Part shown: positions 18,571 to 27,584 of the stretch, one piece after another
Layout: each line of letters starts with the position of its first letter
Numbering within the stretch: position 1 is the first letter of the stretch
NCBI GenBank assembly: GCA_022925895.1
Contig: JAKSYS010000751.1
Coordinates: forward strand, 1-27,584
DNA: 27,584 nucleotides
From: Fragilaria crotonensis
Lineage: Eukaryota; Bacillariophyta; Fragilariophyceae; Fragilariales; Fragilariaceae
Direction of reading: 5' to 3'
Position numbers and translations under genes: made by a program
The notes under the pieces: generated by a model
What the model saw: only the letters and a program-made list of their open reading frames with translations
Databases searched by the model: none
Told to the model about the DNA's origin: nothing

Positions 18571-20163
18571 ATGACGAAAAACATAAATCGACCTTTGTTG
18601 AAACCAACGATGACATTTGTGTTCACTGTACTTCACCTATTCTCGTTCGCTGTCCTCCTTCTGGCAGGATATGGCGTTGGTCAGGAGGAACAGACCTGTT
18701 CCTGGAATGATCTCAGTTGCTACCAGGATCCACATTTGAAGGAAATTCAGGTTGACCTTGGCAAAGGCGTCAATGAGACATTTTTGGCATACTTTCCACC
18801 CGATGTATCCACTTTTTATCGGGAGGAACCCTTCTCCCGCAAGCCCATTACGCCAACCTTCAATGGTCAATTTGGAAAGTTTATCAATTTGAGCCCGAAA
18901 CCAATCACCATTCTTTGGTAAGTTCCAGTAGCTGACTGAACTGACGATCATTTCTGAAAGAGTTCGCATTTTGACCCATCAACTTTGTGTTTTCAACACA
19001 GGTCGTCCGGTGACAGAAGATCGGATGTGTACATTTCTGACACGGCACCCTTTCAAGCGTCCGCAACTGCCACTTTTCCAGGCCATGTGTTTTTGGTGAA
19101 GTTGAAGGATAAACCGGACAAGGTAATTCATCAATGGAAAGTCACTAGAGGCAAAGTTCTGTATGTCTACGATCCGATTGAGTTGGGTACACTCAAGCTT
19201 ACGGACCTCAGCGCCCAAGAACGCGAACGTTACAACTTGCAAAAAGACAATCTTAAGTTTGCAGAACAGTACAAGGCTGCGACAGGAATCGACTACTTGA
19301 GCCTATACCCGTTGCGTCCCAGGCCCACAAATCCGATGTGGCCAGCAGATTACTTTGGTCAGGAACACAGTGTGTTATCCCGAGAGACTCATTTTGAAGC
19401 CCTGCCTCCGCAAGAGTTCTTGAAGAGTATCACGCCTGCTGTGCAGAATCAGCCTGTTTTGAAAGAATACCGCAACGTTGATAGTGAGGTGCTCAACATG
19501 ACACTCAAGGTCCTCTCATGTGCCCCTCGCGTGTTTGAGATCAAAAATTTCATGTCCAAGGTAGAAATCGACCACGTAATGAAACTTGCCACCGGCATGA
19601 CCCTGCATCAAAGCTCAACCAAGGCTGGCGACAGTGGTGACAAACGCCTTGACGACGAGACTCGTAACTCCCGGAACTCCTGGGTCCCTCGCGGGCAGTC
19701 CGCCATTCTTGACGCCATTTATCGTCGGGCAGCAGACTTGATGCAGCTCGATGAGGCCTACATGCGAACCCGCCAAAGAAACGAAATGCCACTCTTGAGC
19801 GCCAAATCTTCCAATGCGGAATTGTTGCAGCTGGTGCACTACGATGTCGGACAACAATACACGCCGCATCACGACTTTAGCGTCCCAGCCGCTGTTCCTG
19901 GTCAACCGATGCGCTTTGCTACCATTTTGTTTTATTTGAATGAGGGCATGGAGGGAGGGGAGACTACCTTCCCTCGTTGGCTCAACTCAGAGGACCCAGG
20001 ACCACTGAAAGTTGTACCGGAGGTTGGCAAGGCCGTGCTTTTCTACTCTCTCCTTCCAGACGGGAACATGGATGACCTTTCACAACATGCTGCAGCCCCA
20101 GTTACAAGTGGAGAAAAGTGGCTCATAAATCTATGGACATGGGACCCGATGATGAAATTTTAA
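18571..20163 (+). CDS. Prolyl 4-hydroxylase (2-oxoglutarate/Fe(II) dioxygenase), secretory
   Basis: This enzyme class hydroxylates proline using Fe(II), 2-oxoglutarate and O2. Exons are 18571-18917 and 19002-20163, with an 84-nt intron (GTAAGT...ACACAG); the join restores ILWSSGDRR and gives 502 residues. The frame before the ATG at 18571 begins only with GTG. Residues 14-38 (MTFVFTVLHLFSFAVLLLAG and on) form a signal peptide or anchor, so ER or Golgi is likely. The C-terminal domain has all ligands: YTPHHDF with H405 and D407, QHAAAPV with H478, and GEKWLINLW with K488 for 2-oxoglutarate. GMEGGETTFP is also typical. The 280 residues before the catalytic domain do not match the collagen P4H peptide-binding domain as far as I can see. 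The gene converges on hslU, 69 bases between stops. Confidence 0.92.
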
Positions 20164-20232
20164 CAAGATCGATAAAATCTTAGAGAATTGTATTCGAATG
20201 AATTCGGCCCCCGTTATCACGATGGCCCCTTC

Positions 20233-21806
20233 TTAAAGAATATACTTTGATAGGTCGGTTTTGGTCACGTCGTCCGATAGTCTCTTCTGCACCAACTCCT
20301 TGTCAACAACTACAACTGTTCCCGGCTCTTTCTCCGCAGCCTCAAAGCTAATGTCCTCCATGATGCGTTCAATAACGGTATGGAGTCGTCTCGCCCCGAT
20401 GTTCTCAACAGTTTTGTTGAGCATAGCAGCCATGCGAGCCATTTCGCGGATAGCGTCGTCTCTGACCTCCAGCGTCACTCCCTCTGTTCCGATAAGTTCA
20501 ATTTGCTGTCGAACAAGCTGAATGGACATAGCACAAAGAGTTAGTCGCAACATTCGAGCATGGCGACGGCTACGAAGCCAGAACTTACATTTGTCACTGG
20601 CTCAGTCAGAATCCTGTATAAATCGTCTTCGTTAAGCCCTTTCAACTCAACACGTATTGGGAGACGTCCTTGCAGCTCGGGAAGCAGGTCGCTTGGCTTG
20701 ACCGAATGGAAAGCACCGCAGGCAACGAAGAGAATGTAATCCGTATTAACATTTCCATGTTTGGTGCTGACCGTGGTTCCTTCAATAACCGCTAGCAGAT
20801 CGCGCTGGACGCCCTCAGAGCTGGCGTCTCCACCACTTCGATAACCATAATCCGAGGAGGTACAAATCTTATCAATCTCGTCGATGACAACAATGCCACT
20901 TTCTTCCACGGCCGCAATCGCCTCTTTCTTAACGTCAACGTTCTCCATAAGTTTTTCAATTTCGATCTCAAGAAGCACCTCACGAGCTTGAGAAATCGGC
21001 ATTTTCTTTCTGTCAGTCGGGGCCTTCTTCGCAAGTTGCGCATTCAAGCCTCTCAGGACTTCGTCGATATCAATAACTGTGTCGTTCCTGCCAAAAAAGG
21101 TTCCAGCCGAGGGATTCGACGCACCTGCTGGGATATCAACGTCAACCTCTATGTCGTCCAAATTTCCTTGACGGTACAATTCCCGAAAAGCCTCCTTTCC
21201 TTGATTTCCTTCATGATTACCAGTCAATAGAATCAATATACGATCCTCCACCAACTGTTTTGCTGCTTCGCGTAACTTCTCCCTCTGGGTTCTTTTGATC
21301 ATTGTGATGGAAACCTCTACGAGATCACGAATGATTTGGTCGACATCCCGTCCATGAAATCCGACTTCAGTAAATTTGGTCGCTTCGACCTTCAAAAAGG
21401 GAGCATCTCCCAAGGCCGCCGTCCGCCGTGCTATTTCTGTCTTACCACAACCGGTGGGACCAATCATGAGCACATTACGTGGCGTGACGTCCTTCATCAT
21501 GTCGGGTGGCAGCTGCTGCCGTCTCCAGCGATTCCGCATCGCAATGGCAATGGCACGCTTGGCGTCCTGCTGACCCACAATGTGGAGATCGAGGGCTTTA
21601 ACAATATCACTTGGACGACCTTCGCTTCGATCTAGCGCGCCCTTGTCCACGGGGACGATGCTGACCTCCTCTGCATCGTCGACGACAACCGGAACGGGGA
21701 CTTCGGATTCGGGTGACTCGGTGGCACTCAACCAACGAGTGTTCACTCGTCTGGCATTCTGAGAAGCTAACCGAATCTGTGAGCGAAGGGAAGCGGAAAG
21801 AAGCAT
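20233..21806 (-). CDS. hslU: HslU (ClpY), AAA+ ATPase of the HslUV protease, mitochondrial
   Basis: HslU unfolds substrates and feeds them to the HslV peptidase. Exon 1 runs 21806-20589 and exon 2 20517-20233; the 71-nt intron (GTAAGT...TTCAG) splits the segment TEPVTN / LVRQQIEL. The spliced protein has 500 residues. The frame before the ATG at 21806 opens only with TTG. Seen in order: a basic, serine-rich presequence (MLLSASLRSQIRLASQNARR) suited to mitochondrial import, HIVGQQDAKRAIAIAMRNRW, Walker A GPTGCGKT (116-123), a variable I domain, Walker B GIVVIDEID (304-312), ELQGRLPIRVEL, ENIGARRLHTV and the C-terminal tail KTDLSKYIL, which in this family docks into HslV. Mitochondrial HslUV of bacterial origin is known in several protists; the location here is inferred from the presequence. 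Confidence 0.96.
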
Positions 21807-22230
21807 GGTGGTGGATGCCGATGGGTTTGTGATGGCAATCAACAAAGCAAGGCGTACTGAGGACTGTCAACTGTCAATCAAAGGAACGCAGTTGTGTTGC
21901 GAGTTGCGAGTCCTTCCACAAATGTCAGGAAAGAAACACACCGAAGGTTCCATGAGCCCTGATGTTGAACTCCACATTCCTGCCGGCCACTTGAGACTTG
22001 AGACTATCACCGGAGATGATACTCTAATAGTAGAATGTAGTACGTAGTACCGTAGAAAATTACTGTAGGAAGGTTTCACACAAAGCGTACAGTACGTTCT
22101 GAGAAATTATTAGCTTCTGTACCAGGTACTGTACTAGTACCACACAGTAATCCGGTGCCTCGATCGTACGAAAGACAAACTCGTCGAACGTGTCAAACGA
22201 AAATGTTAATGTTACATACCGCGTATCGTC
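21807..22230. other. Intergenic region upstream of hslU
   Basis: This 424-base gap has the hslU 5' flank and a GTAC-type cluster at about 22030-22145 (GTAGTACGTAGTACCGTAG and relatives). I see no gene. Confidence 0.5.
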
Positions 22231-23564
22231 GACATCATTTCTTTCATGTCCGTCGACATACTACCGGTAGTAACCTTTTCGTTGCGTGTTATAGGTGAAC
22301 CCAAGACGGTGCAACCAGTGCCAGCATGTTGGGATACTTAACGTGCTGATTTGATGTTCAGACAGAAACACTTCCTTTGTCCGCAAAGTAATATCCCTGT
22401 TGTAACTGTTACTATGCTCAATATTGGACCACCATTGCTTGAAAAGCTTTGGTATTAGGAGCACATCATGGCAAAAGCCATGCACCGATTCAACTGTTAA
22501 TGTGGCAAGGTTCTTCACTCCGAGCTGAATTATTTCATCCATTGCAATCGGGTACTTTGAAAAAGTAATGGTAATGGTCGCTTCCCACATCGAAGCAACT
22601 GCATGATTTGGATGTGGAAAAGATCCGTGATGCCGAAATTTGCTATTCCAATCGCGTACAGCACGATCATGAGTCGCCTCGCCTGTTCCATACCTAGAGG
22701 GTTGAGTTGTGAGCAGGCAACGGAGCAACACTTTTTCCATGATCACTGATTCATATGGAGTATCGCTAGTTGATAGGCAAGACATACTAGAATCATGGAT
22801 CGACCGCGAACCGCAAAGATGTCAGACAGTGACCATAGGTTGTCAGGATCACAACCCTCAATAACATTTTGCCACCCATTTTCACTTTTGTTAACTGATT
22901 GCAAGAGCTCTATGCGAACCTTTAGTAGATCTCGCGCATCATCTAATGGTGTGAGGAGTTTTACACCAAACAAATTACTACAGCAGGCATCTTGACTGTT
23001 CCATTTGGAGGAAAGAGAATTCAACAGCACTCCTCTAGTAGTATTAGTAGGCAAAGGTGTACTGGTAGTCTTGCCAACCATACTCTCCACACTCTTGTCC
23101 TCGGAGGGGTTTGGTTCTTGTACGAGATTACTCAGCAGAAGCGGGGGCAAAGCACCGATGGATGCTGCATCATGATTCATCTGCAGCAGGGGCATGGGAA
23201 TAGAAACAGCATCATGATTTCCTGTCTTTTGACGCTTGCTTGGTACTGCTTGTGGCTGTAGATCATTCGAGGGTGAAGACCGTGTTGCTGGTGGATTGAA
23301 GACATTTTTTGCGACAGCCAACACCCTATCCTTCCAACTGCCATCAAGAGGGACGGGATAAGGAACTTGAGTGTTCTTGTCGGTCACAATGTAAAACTTT
23401 TTTTGCTGAAACGTGAGCCGAAATATTCCTGTTGTATTCGTTCCATCAAAGCGCGACATCATTTGGCCATCAAAATCACAGCGAGGACTCCGCCCCATTG
23501 CAGCATTAAAAGTTCCTGCCTTAATTGAAGGTATGATTGTCCGGTCAACAAGGTTTGACTTCAT
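22231..23564 (-). pseudogene. Decayed transposase-like fragment (N-terminal and HTH part; no DDE domain)
   Basis: Two overlapping frames look like one broken gene. The upstream frame (23564 to 22743; ATG at 23564, GTG earlier) encodes a lysine/serine-rich protein I do not recognise (FDGQMMSRFDGTNTTGIFRL). The downstream frame (22785-22261) contains AVRDWNSKFRHHGSFPHP, then ISTLSIPTCWHWLHRLGF, NTQRKGYY, an arrangement I know from eukaryotic DDE-endonuclease transposases just before a KGxYxDGHERxDVV motif. Here KGYY is followed by R, a TAG stop and then YVDGHERNDV in the same frame (to 22231), so that motif is interrupted at the palindrome 22259-22272. No catalytic domain follows. The two frames could be linked only by a frameshift or a non-consensus intron. 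It is probably a dead remnant; domestication of the N-terminal part is less likely. Confidence 0.55.
22259..22272. repeat. 14-base palindrome TACTACCGGTAGTA, copy 2
   Basis: This copy is identical to 14141-14154. It lies exactly where the transposase-like frame is interrupted and supplies the TAG stop. Confidence 0.85.
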
Positions 23565-24406
23565 GAGTGCATCTACCCAAGTCTCCACTGGTAACCACTA
23601 ATTCCACAGTCGTCATTGCCGTGTCAGTGCATATCTTGATAAAGGCACTTCGTATTCTTGACGAAGTTTGAGTGCGAAGACTTTTGAGATTGCCTGACTC
23701 ACTCATACCACTCAAATCCTAAGATAATGATGAACACAATGGTTTGGGTGAGTCAGGCTAATGCTATGTGTGTGATAACTCCGACCGTGATTAATACCAT
23801 CGTAGATTCTCGTGCTTACCTCGTCAAAAATATTGCGCATCAGGACGTCTGAAGCCAAGTTTTACATAGGAGAATAATCGTGTGTGTAGAAAACGTATGG
23901 AGGCCTACCTCGGGTTTCTCGAACGTGAAACCAGCCATACAAGTACTCGACAACAATGTCATTCACGTGATGTACCAGTCGTATACTGTCTATGCACATG
24001 GATTGGTACAATATTTGGAGTGTATTTGGTGTATCATAAGTGTAGTGCATGGTTCCAGTACAAGTACGGTACTGTAGCTGCTCGTCAATCGAAGCAGCCA
24101 CGGATCTCTCATTCACGAACCATAGATCGCTCGAGAGGGTGTCGTGGAGTAATCTACCAGTATGCAACTTACACGAGGAAAGGTGAAGGAGACAAGACTA
24201 CGACATTTCGACAAATCGTGGCGCCACTCAAGTTCGGAACACTGCTCCTATGACACTTGGAAAAAACCTCATGGATATATGTATATGGCATAGAAATCAA
24301 ATCGTGTTGGTCTCTATTTTCGCGTCAACAGGTTCAAGACTATAATCCAAGACCAAAGCTAATTAGTACTGAAGTACTTGTCATCCTTGGTTCACAAATC
24401 GCCAAT
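23565..24406. other. Intergenic region between divergent genes
   Basis: This 842-base gap lies between the transposase-like remnant and the DUF6824-type gene. It contains an 11-base inverted repeat (23692-23758). The frame 23882-24253 is open but matches nothing I know. Confidence 0.5.
23692..23758. repeat. Inverted repeat, 11-base perfect arms with diverged extension
   Basis: GCCTGACTCAC (23692-23702) and its exact complement GTGAGTCAGGC (23748-23758) flank a 45-base loop. Similarity continues inward with mismatches (CATACCACT against CAAACCATT). It could be a folded RNA, a terminal repeat pair of a tiny element, or chance decay of a palindrome. Confidence 0.6.
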
Positions 24407-25469
24407 ATGACAGGAGTGATGAAAACACAAGTTTTGTACAACCGTCGAGCCGTCGATTATAATGAGGGCAAGGCAATGGACGATGGCTATCAGCCTGGCC
24501 CTTGCGATGTGATTTGTGGGCGCGGCAAGCGAGCTATCCATCATCCAGGGAATGCAAGGTTCAGGTTGGCAATTTTGCTCCATCTGGACGTGTACCAGGA
24601 AGCCCGCACTAAGATTGATAAGTCCCTGGTTGTTATCAACATCGCGGATAGTTTCAAATCCGTCAACGGTGCGTTTATCAAGGAAAACGCGAAGAAAAAG
24701 GGTCAATGGGTGCAGCTTTGCGACCGGCTGACGGTAAGTCAATGAATTATTTGGGAAGACCCTGTCCTGATATCTATGAGCTAACCTACATTCTTGTCAG
24801 CGCGAAAAGATTGGTCATGCTCTTCGTGATACTATCATGTCCAGAGTTGCCGAAGGAAGGAACTCCGAAGACATCAAACAGTTTGCTGAAGTGACGACGC
24901 TTGATGATCTGATGAATATGAGTCCGTCAGATTTGGAAAATGTGGAAAGGCAACTGAGGCTGGGCGGACCTATCACACGCCCTTTTCACGTCAAATCTTC
25001 GGGAAGTGGTTCCATAACGATGACTGCGCTAATGAAATTGAGTTGTTCGGATTTGGAAAAGACTGAAACAAAACTCAGGTCTGGTGGCCCCACCATTCCT
25101 TCTTGTCTCGTCGATTCGAAGGAGGATACCTCGATGTCAACGAGAAATAACGACATCACAACCGTGCATCACGAAGCGGTAAAGCGAATGCGTCCCTTGA
25201 GCCGTTCAGATCGCCAGCTATCGGACCAGTTTGCTCCCATCCGATTGGATGATATGGACTCGATTGACATGTCCGTTCTTCATGCATTCTCTTCAAATTA
25301 CTGGCTCGGAGAGCCTGCCGGTAAAGACCAAATGCGTCGAGATTCCGACTTCAATGGAGAAGTCTCAGCCTTTGTAATGGACCTGTTGGAAGGGTATGAA
25401 GAAGGGTTTGAGTGTGAATCAAGAAGGGCAGCTCACTTCAAGGCCTTGTTGAGTGGCTGTGTGGAATAG
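24407..25469 (+). CDS. DUF6824-type protein with internal repeat (diatom-expanded family)
   Basis: Exons are 24407-24733 and 24801-25469. The 67-nt intron (GTAAGT...TGTCAG) joins VQLCDRLT to REKIGHALRD, giving 331 residues. The longer frame upstream opens only with TTG. Residues 33-120 hold the domain: DVICGRGKRAIHHPGNARFR, then an IADSFKSVNGAFIKE stretch and REKIGHALRD. I know this domain as greatly expanded in diatoms and without a settled function; a DNA-binding or regulatory role has only been guessed. After it two copies of a roughly 45-residue unit follow in tandem: TTLDDLMNMSPSDLENVERQ and TALMKLSCSDLEKTETK, each continuing with L, R and GGP. The C-terminal part is acidic, with FVMDLLEGYEEGFE. 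Confidence 0.85.
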
Positions 25470-26841
25470 GAGAACAAGTCACGCAATGTAACATCATTAG
25501 TTTTGGTAAGCCTAACAGTGAAAAACAGCTAGTCTATTTCATACAATTACTCTTGTACATCGCTCTACCGACGGTAGGATTCCTCTTCACTCCTTTCAAT
25601 TCTCGATCCGATGCCGAAAACAAGAGAGAGGGAAAGGCTGGTGAGTGCATTCGAACCTTGGCATCAAGCGAAAACAGCATGTGGAACACAAACGAACAAT
25701 CACAAGCGGAGATTTGCCGTCCGGCACTATTGTTTAATACCACTTGCAGCAAATGTCGACGCGCTCGAGCAAAAGTCAAAAACGTTAACATCGCGCGGCA
25801 GATATTTCTGTACAGAGAAAACGTGAGGTTTTGAATGCAGGCTATGCAGCCATTCGTACGGATTTAGGGTGAGGCATTTCTTTTGTCGTCGTTGCGTCCA
25901 TTAAAAGTCTCTTGCGTTTCAGTAGCTTTTGAGTACCGGTACGTAAAAAGGATATAATGCGACACAATCACAACGCGCAACACTATTAGAGTCTGTAGTA
26001 CTATACTCGAGTGCATTTTACATGCGAATGTCACAGTCATTCTATCTTCCTTGCAACGACATGCGGTCATTTATTCGCCCTTTATATGTGTAGCATATGT
26101 GTATTTATTTTGTCTTTTGTCGTCTTCGTCGTGAAAAAGTGCAGATCCTTGCTTCTTGGTTCTTGATATCGCTTCGACTCCACACCACATGTTCTTGGAG
26201 CTTGGAGTGCTTGTACCCGAAAATCTAAAATCAACTATACCGGTACCACTACGCAGAGGTTTGTTTGATGAGCACTATTCGGAGTACAATTAAACGACAT
26301 TGTGAAGTATGCTCAAGAATAAGCACAAAAACGAACCCAGGATGTCGGCGGAATGACCAGGAGACAAGCCTACAGAGATAATCGGAACGTAGAGTACTCC
26401 GTACGAGTGATAATTGTATCGTTCAGTACGCATGAAAAGCCCAATGACAAGTTCGCAAGAGGAGTGGAACGCGTGGTTTCCTTGTGATGCTCGAGTGCAC
26501 GTGATACACTCACCCCCCCCCCCCCCCCCCGACTGTCTCAAACGAGGGTTCTTATAGGAAGTGGTGGGCATCATCTGTCGTCCATCCTTGTATCACGATA
26601 TGACTTCGGTAGCTGAAGGACAAGTATCGCCGCAAAAACAAACTGACCCGAGGCAGTCCGAAAGCAACTTGTACCAGGGTTGGAAGAGGATCGTATCATA
26701 GTAAGTCGTCATTCGACTCTTCCTGGTAGGACTGACAGAAGGACCCGCAAAATGGTGATAGCGAGTCTCGAGCTTTGAAAAATCTCCTCAGAAGGAAGTA
26801 TATGTATGCTCGCCTCACAGCACGTTCCCATTTCCCGTTTC
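25470..26841. other. 1.4 kb intergenic region
   Basis: This gap lies between the 3' ends of the DUF6824-type gene and the right-edge membrane-protein gene. I see GTAC-type motifs near 25930-26010 and 26380-26430, and a C18 run (26513-26530). Frames at 25553-25834 and 25611-25826 encode basic peptides without recognisable motifs. A short frame at 26600 ending at a GTAAGT (26701) may be a first exon, but I cannot support it. Confidence 0.45.
26513..26530. repeat. Homopolymer run of 18 C
   Basis: Eighteen consecutive C on the plus strand. Such a run can form an i-motif or, on the other strand, a G-quadruplex, and its length is unreliable in any assembly. Confidence 0.9.
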
Positions 26842-27584
26842 TCAACGCGTCTTCTTGAGTTTCTGTTGTCGGAATTTTTCCAAAGATGTGGACTCACTTT
26901 CCTCTGGACCAGTCATGATGTAAGGCAGCCAAAACAACATCGCGACAAAGACCAAATCGCAACCCCAAAAGGTTGTGGTAGCTGCCATGAAGGCATCACC
27001 CCATTGTTGACCAAGCACACGACATGCCGTGGCATCCAACAGAATACCTAGCATGACAACAAGAACGCCGCCACCACATGCAACGGAACAGCCTACGATC
27101 CGTATGGTGCTCCAGCCACGTGCTGCATCGTCGGCGGCGTTCTGTCGTAGTACCCCGCCCAGCGATTGTAGTAAGAGTGGACCCAGTGCCGAAGCCCCCA
27201 CTGCGATAGGGATCAAGTAGAACAGTTCTAGAGCGTAAGTCTCATGAAACCATAATAATTGAAGGATTGCGAGCGTAGCAAGCATGGCAAGGGCAATCCA
27301 TCCAACGTATGGCACAAATTTCGTAGCAGCATCAGCTTGTTGTATTGTGTAATGTCGTCTGAGATGGATATCGAAACAGCCAAAGGCGAGCACCGATGCG
27401 GACCATCCGGTGAAGAGACAATCCAGTGCCCACCAAAGAGGATACGCCTCTGGCATTGCAAGCTGAGTCGCGGGTAGGAAGCTGTGCAGAGGCAATGCCG
27501 TCACGTTCATCAGTCCAAAGAAGGCGAATCCAATGAGAAAAGATCGATGCTGTTGTCGTGTGGTTTTAAAGATCAACTTCGTGC
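26842..27584 (-). CDS. Multi-pass membrane protein of unknown function, 5' partial
   Basis: The frame is open from the right edge to the stop at 26842, about 247 codons, and no ATG precedes the first helix, so the start lies outside the window. Six hydrophobic helices are visible: SFLIGFAFFGLMNVTALPL, LDCLFTGWSASVLAFGCF, VGWIALAMLATLAILQLLWF, FYLIPIAVGASALGPLLLQS, VACGGGVLVVMLGILLDA and CDLVFVAMLFWLPYIM. The tail is basic and charged (EKFRQQKLKKTR) and probably cytosolic. I do not recognise a family and see no catalytic motif. Confidence 0.75.
   Translation of the reverse strand, partial: TKLIFKTTRQQHRSFLIGFAFFGLMNVTALPLHSFLPATQLAMPEAYPLWWALDCLFTGWSASVLAFGCFDIHLRRHYTIQQADAATKFVPYVGWIALAMLATLAILQLLWFHETYALELFYLIPIAVGASALGPLLLQSLGGVLRQNAADDAARGWSTIRIVGCSVACGGGVLVVMLGILLDATACRVLGQQWGDAFMAATTTFWGCDLVFVAMLFWLPYIMTGPEESESTSLEKFRQQKLKKTR

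Noticed and set aside
22744-22785. 42-base intron (GTATGT...AATCAG) joining the two transposase-like frames
   Set aside because: It keeps the first frame and runs straight into a stop codon, so it does not join them.
23882-24253. Open frame of 123 codons
   Set aside because: The sequence is repeat-influenced, rich in C, R and Y, and resembles no family.
25640-25670. Possible tRNA on the minus strand from a GGTTCGAAT-like B box
   Set aside because: The bases around it do not form a T stem and no D arm or acceptor stem is present.
25553-25834. Overlapping basic frames of 93 and 71 codons
   Set aside because: Neither shows a motif, splice signals or similarity to anything I know.
26600-26860. 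Short plus-strand frame at 26600 ending in a GTAAGT donor, joinable to 26821
   Set aside because: The spliced product would be about 67 residues, has no known motif and would run antisense to the end of the right-edge membrane-protein gene.

Overview
The window looks like nuclear DNA of a diatom. Its genes are single, closely packed and on both strands, with short GT-AG introns (67-91 nt in most genes, 162 and 277 nt in two). One gene carries the diatom-expanded domain with the DVICGRGK motif (DUF6824 type). Gene-free stretches are loaded with GTAC-rich palindromic repeats. The proteins are eukaryotic (gamma-tubulin, LSm2, ATG11/FIP200-like, NTAQ1, IPI3/WDR18), plus an organelle-type HslU. 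I cannot name the species. There are no operons; neighbours are mostly convergent or divergent pairs.

Layout: a TLC-domain membrane protein cut by the left edge (1-875, +); IPI3/WDR18-like WD40 protein (1316-2734, -); a 1.6 kb gap; a charged protein of unknown function (4350-6032, +); gamma-tubulin with a one-base frameshift (6135-7486, -); NTAQ1-type N-terminal glutamine amidohydrolase (8012-8728, -); a repeat-rich gap; an ATG11/FIP200-like autophagy scaffold with a hidden first exon and a likely one-base frameshift (10135-12771, +); LSM2, whose start codon sits alone in its own exon (13157-13606, -); a circularly permuted tRNA-Ile(UAU) gene (13848-13927, +); a CCA-adding enzyme (14947-17211, +) with an in-frame stop-free intron; a SpoU/TrmH-type RNA methyltransferase (17227-18090, -), stop to stop 15 bp from the CCA gene; a secreted or ER prolyl 4-hydroxylase (18571-20163, +); mitochondrial HslU (20233-21806, -); a decayed transposase-like fragment (22231-23564, -); a DUF6824-type protein (24407-25469, +); and a multi-pass membrane protein cut by the right edge (26842-27584, -).

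The most striking object is the permuted tRNA. The 3' half lies upstream of the 5' half with only 7 nt between them. Rejoining the halves gives a 73-nt tRNA with the expected invariant bases, and a T5 run follows the 5' half. Three RNA-handling genes (LSM2, CCA enzyme, SPOUT methyltransferase) lie nearby, but nothing in the sequence shows they are co-regulated.

Nearly all starts were moved to real ATG codons, because several long reading frames open at TTG or GTG. The two frameshifts in conserved genes both look like one lost base in a short homopolymer, so sequencing error is the leading explanation.
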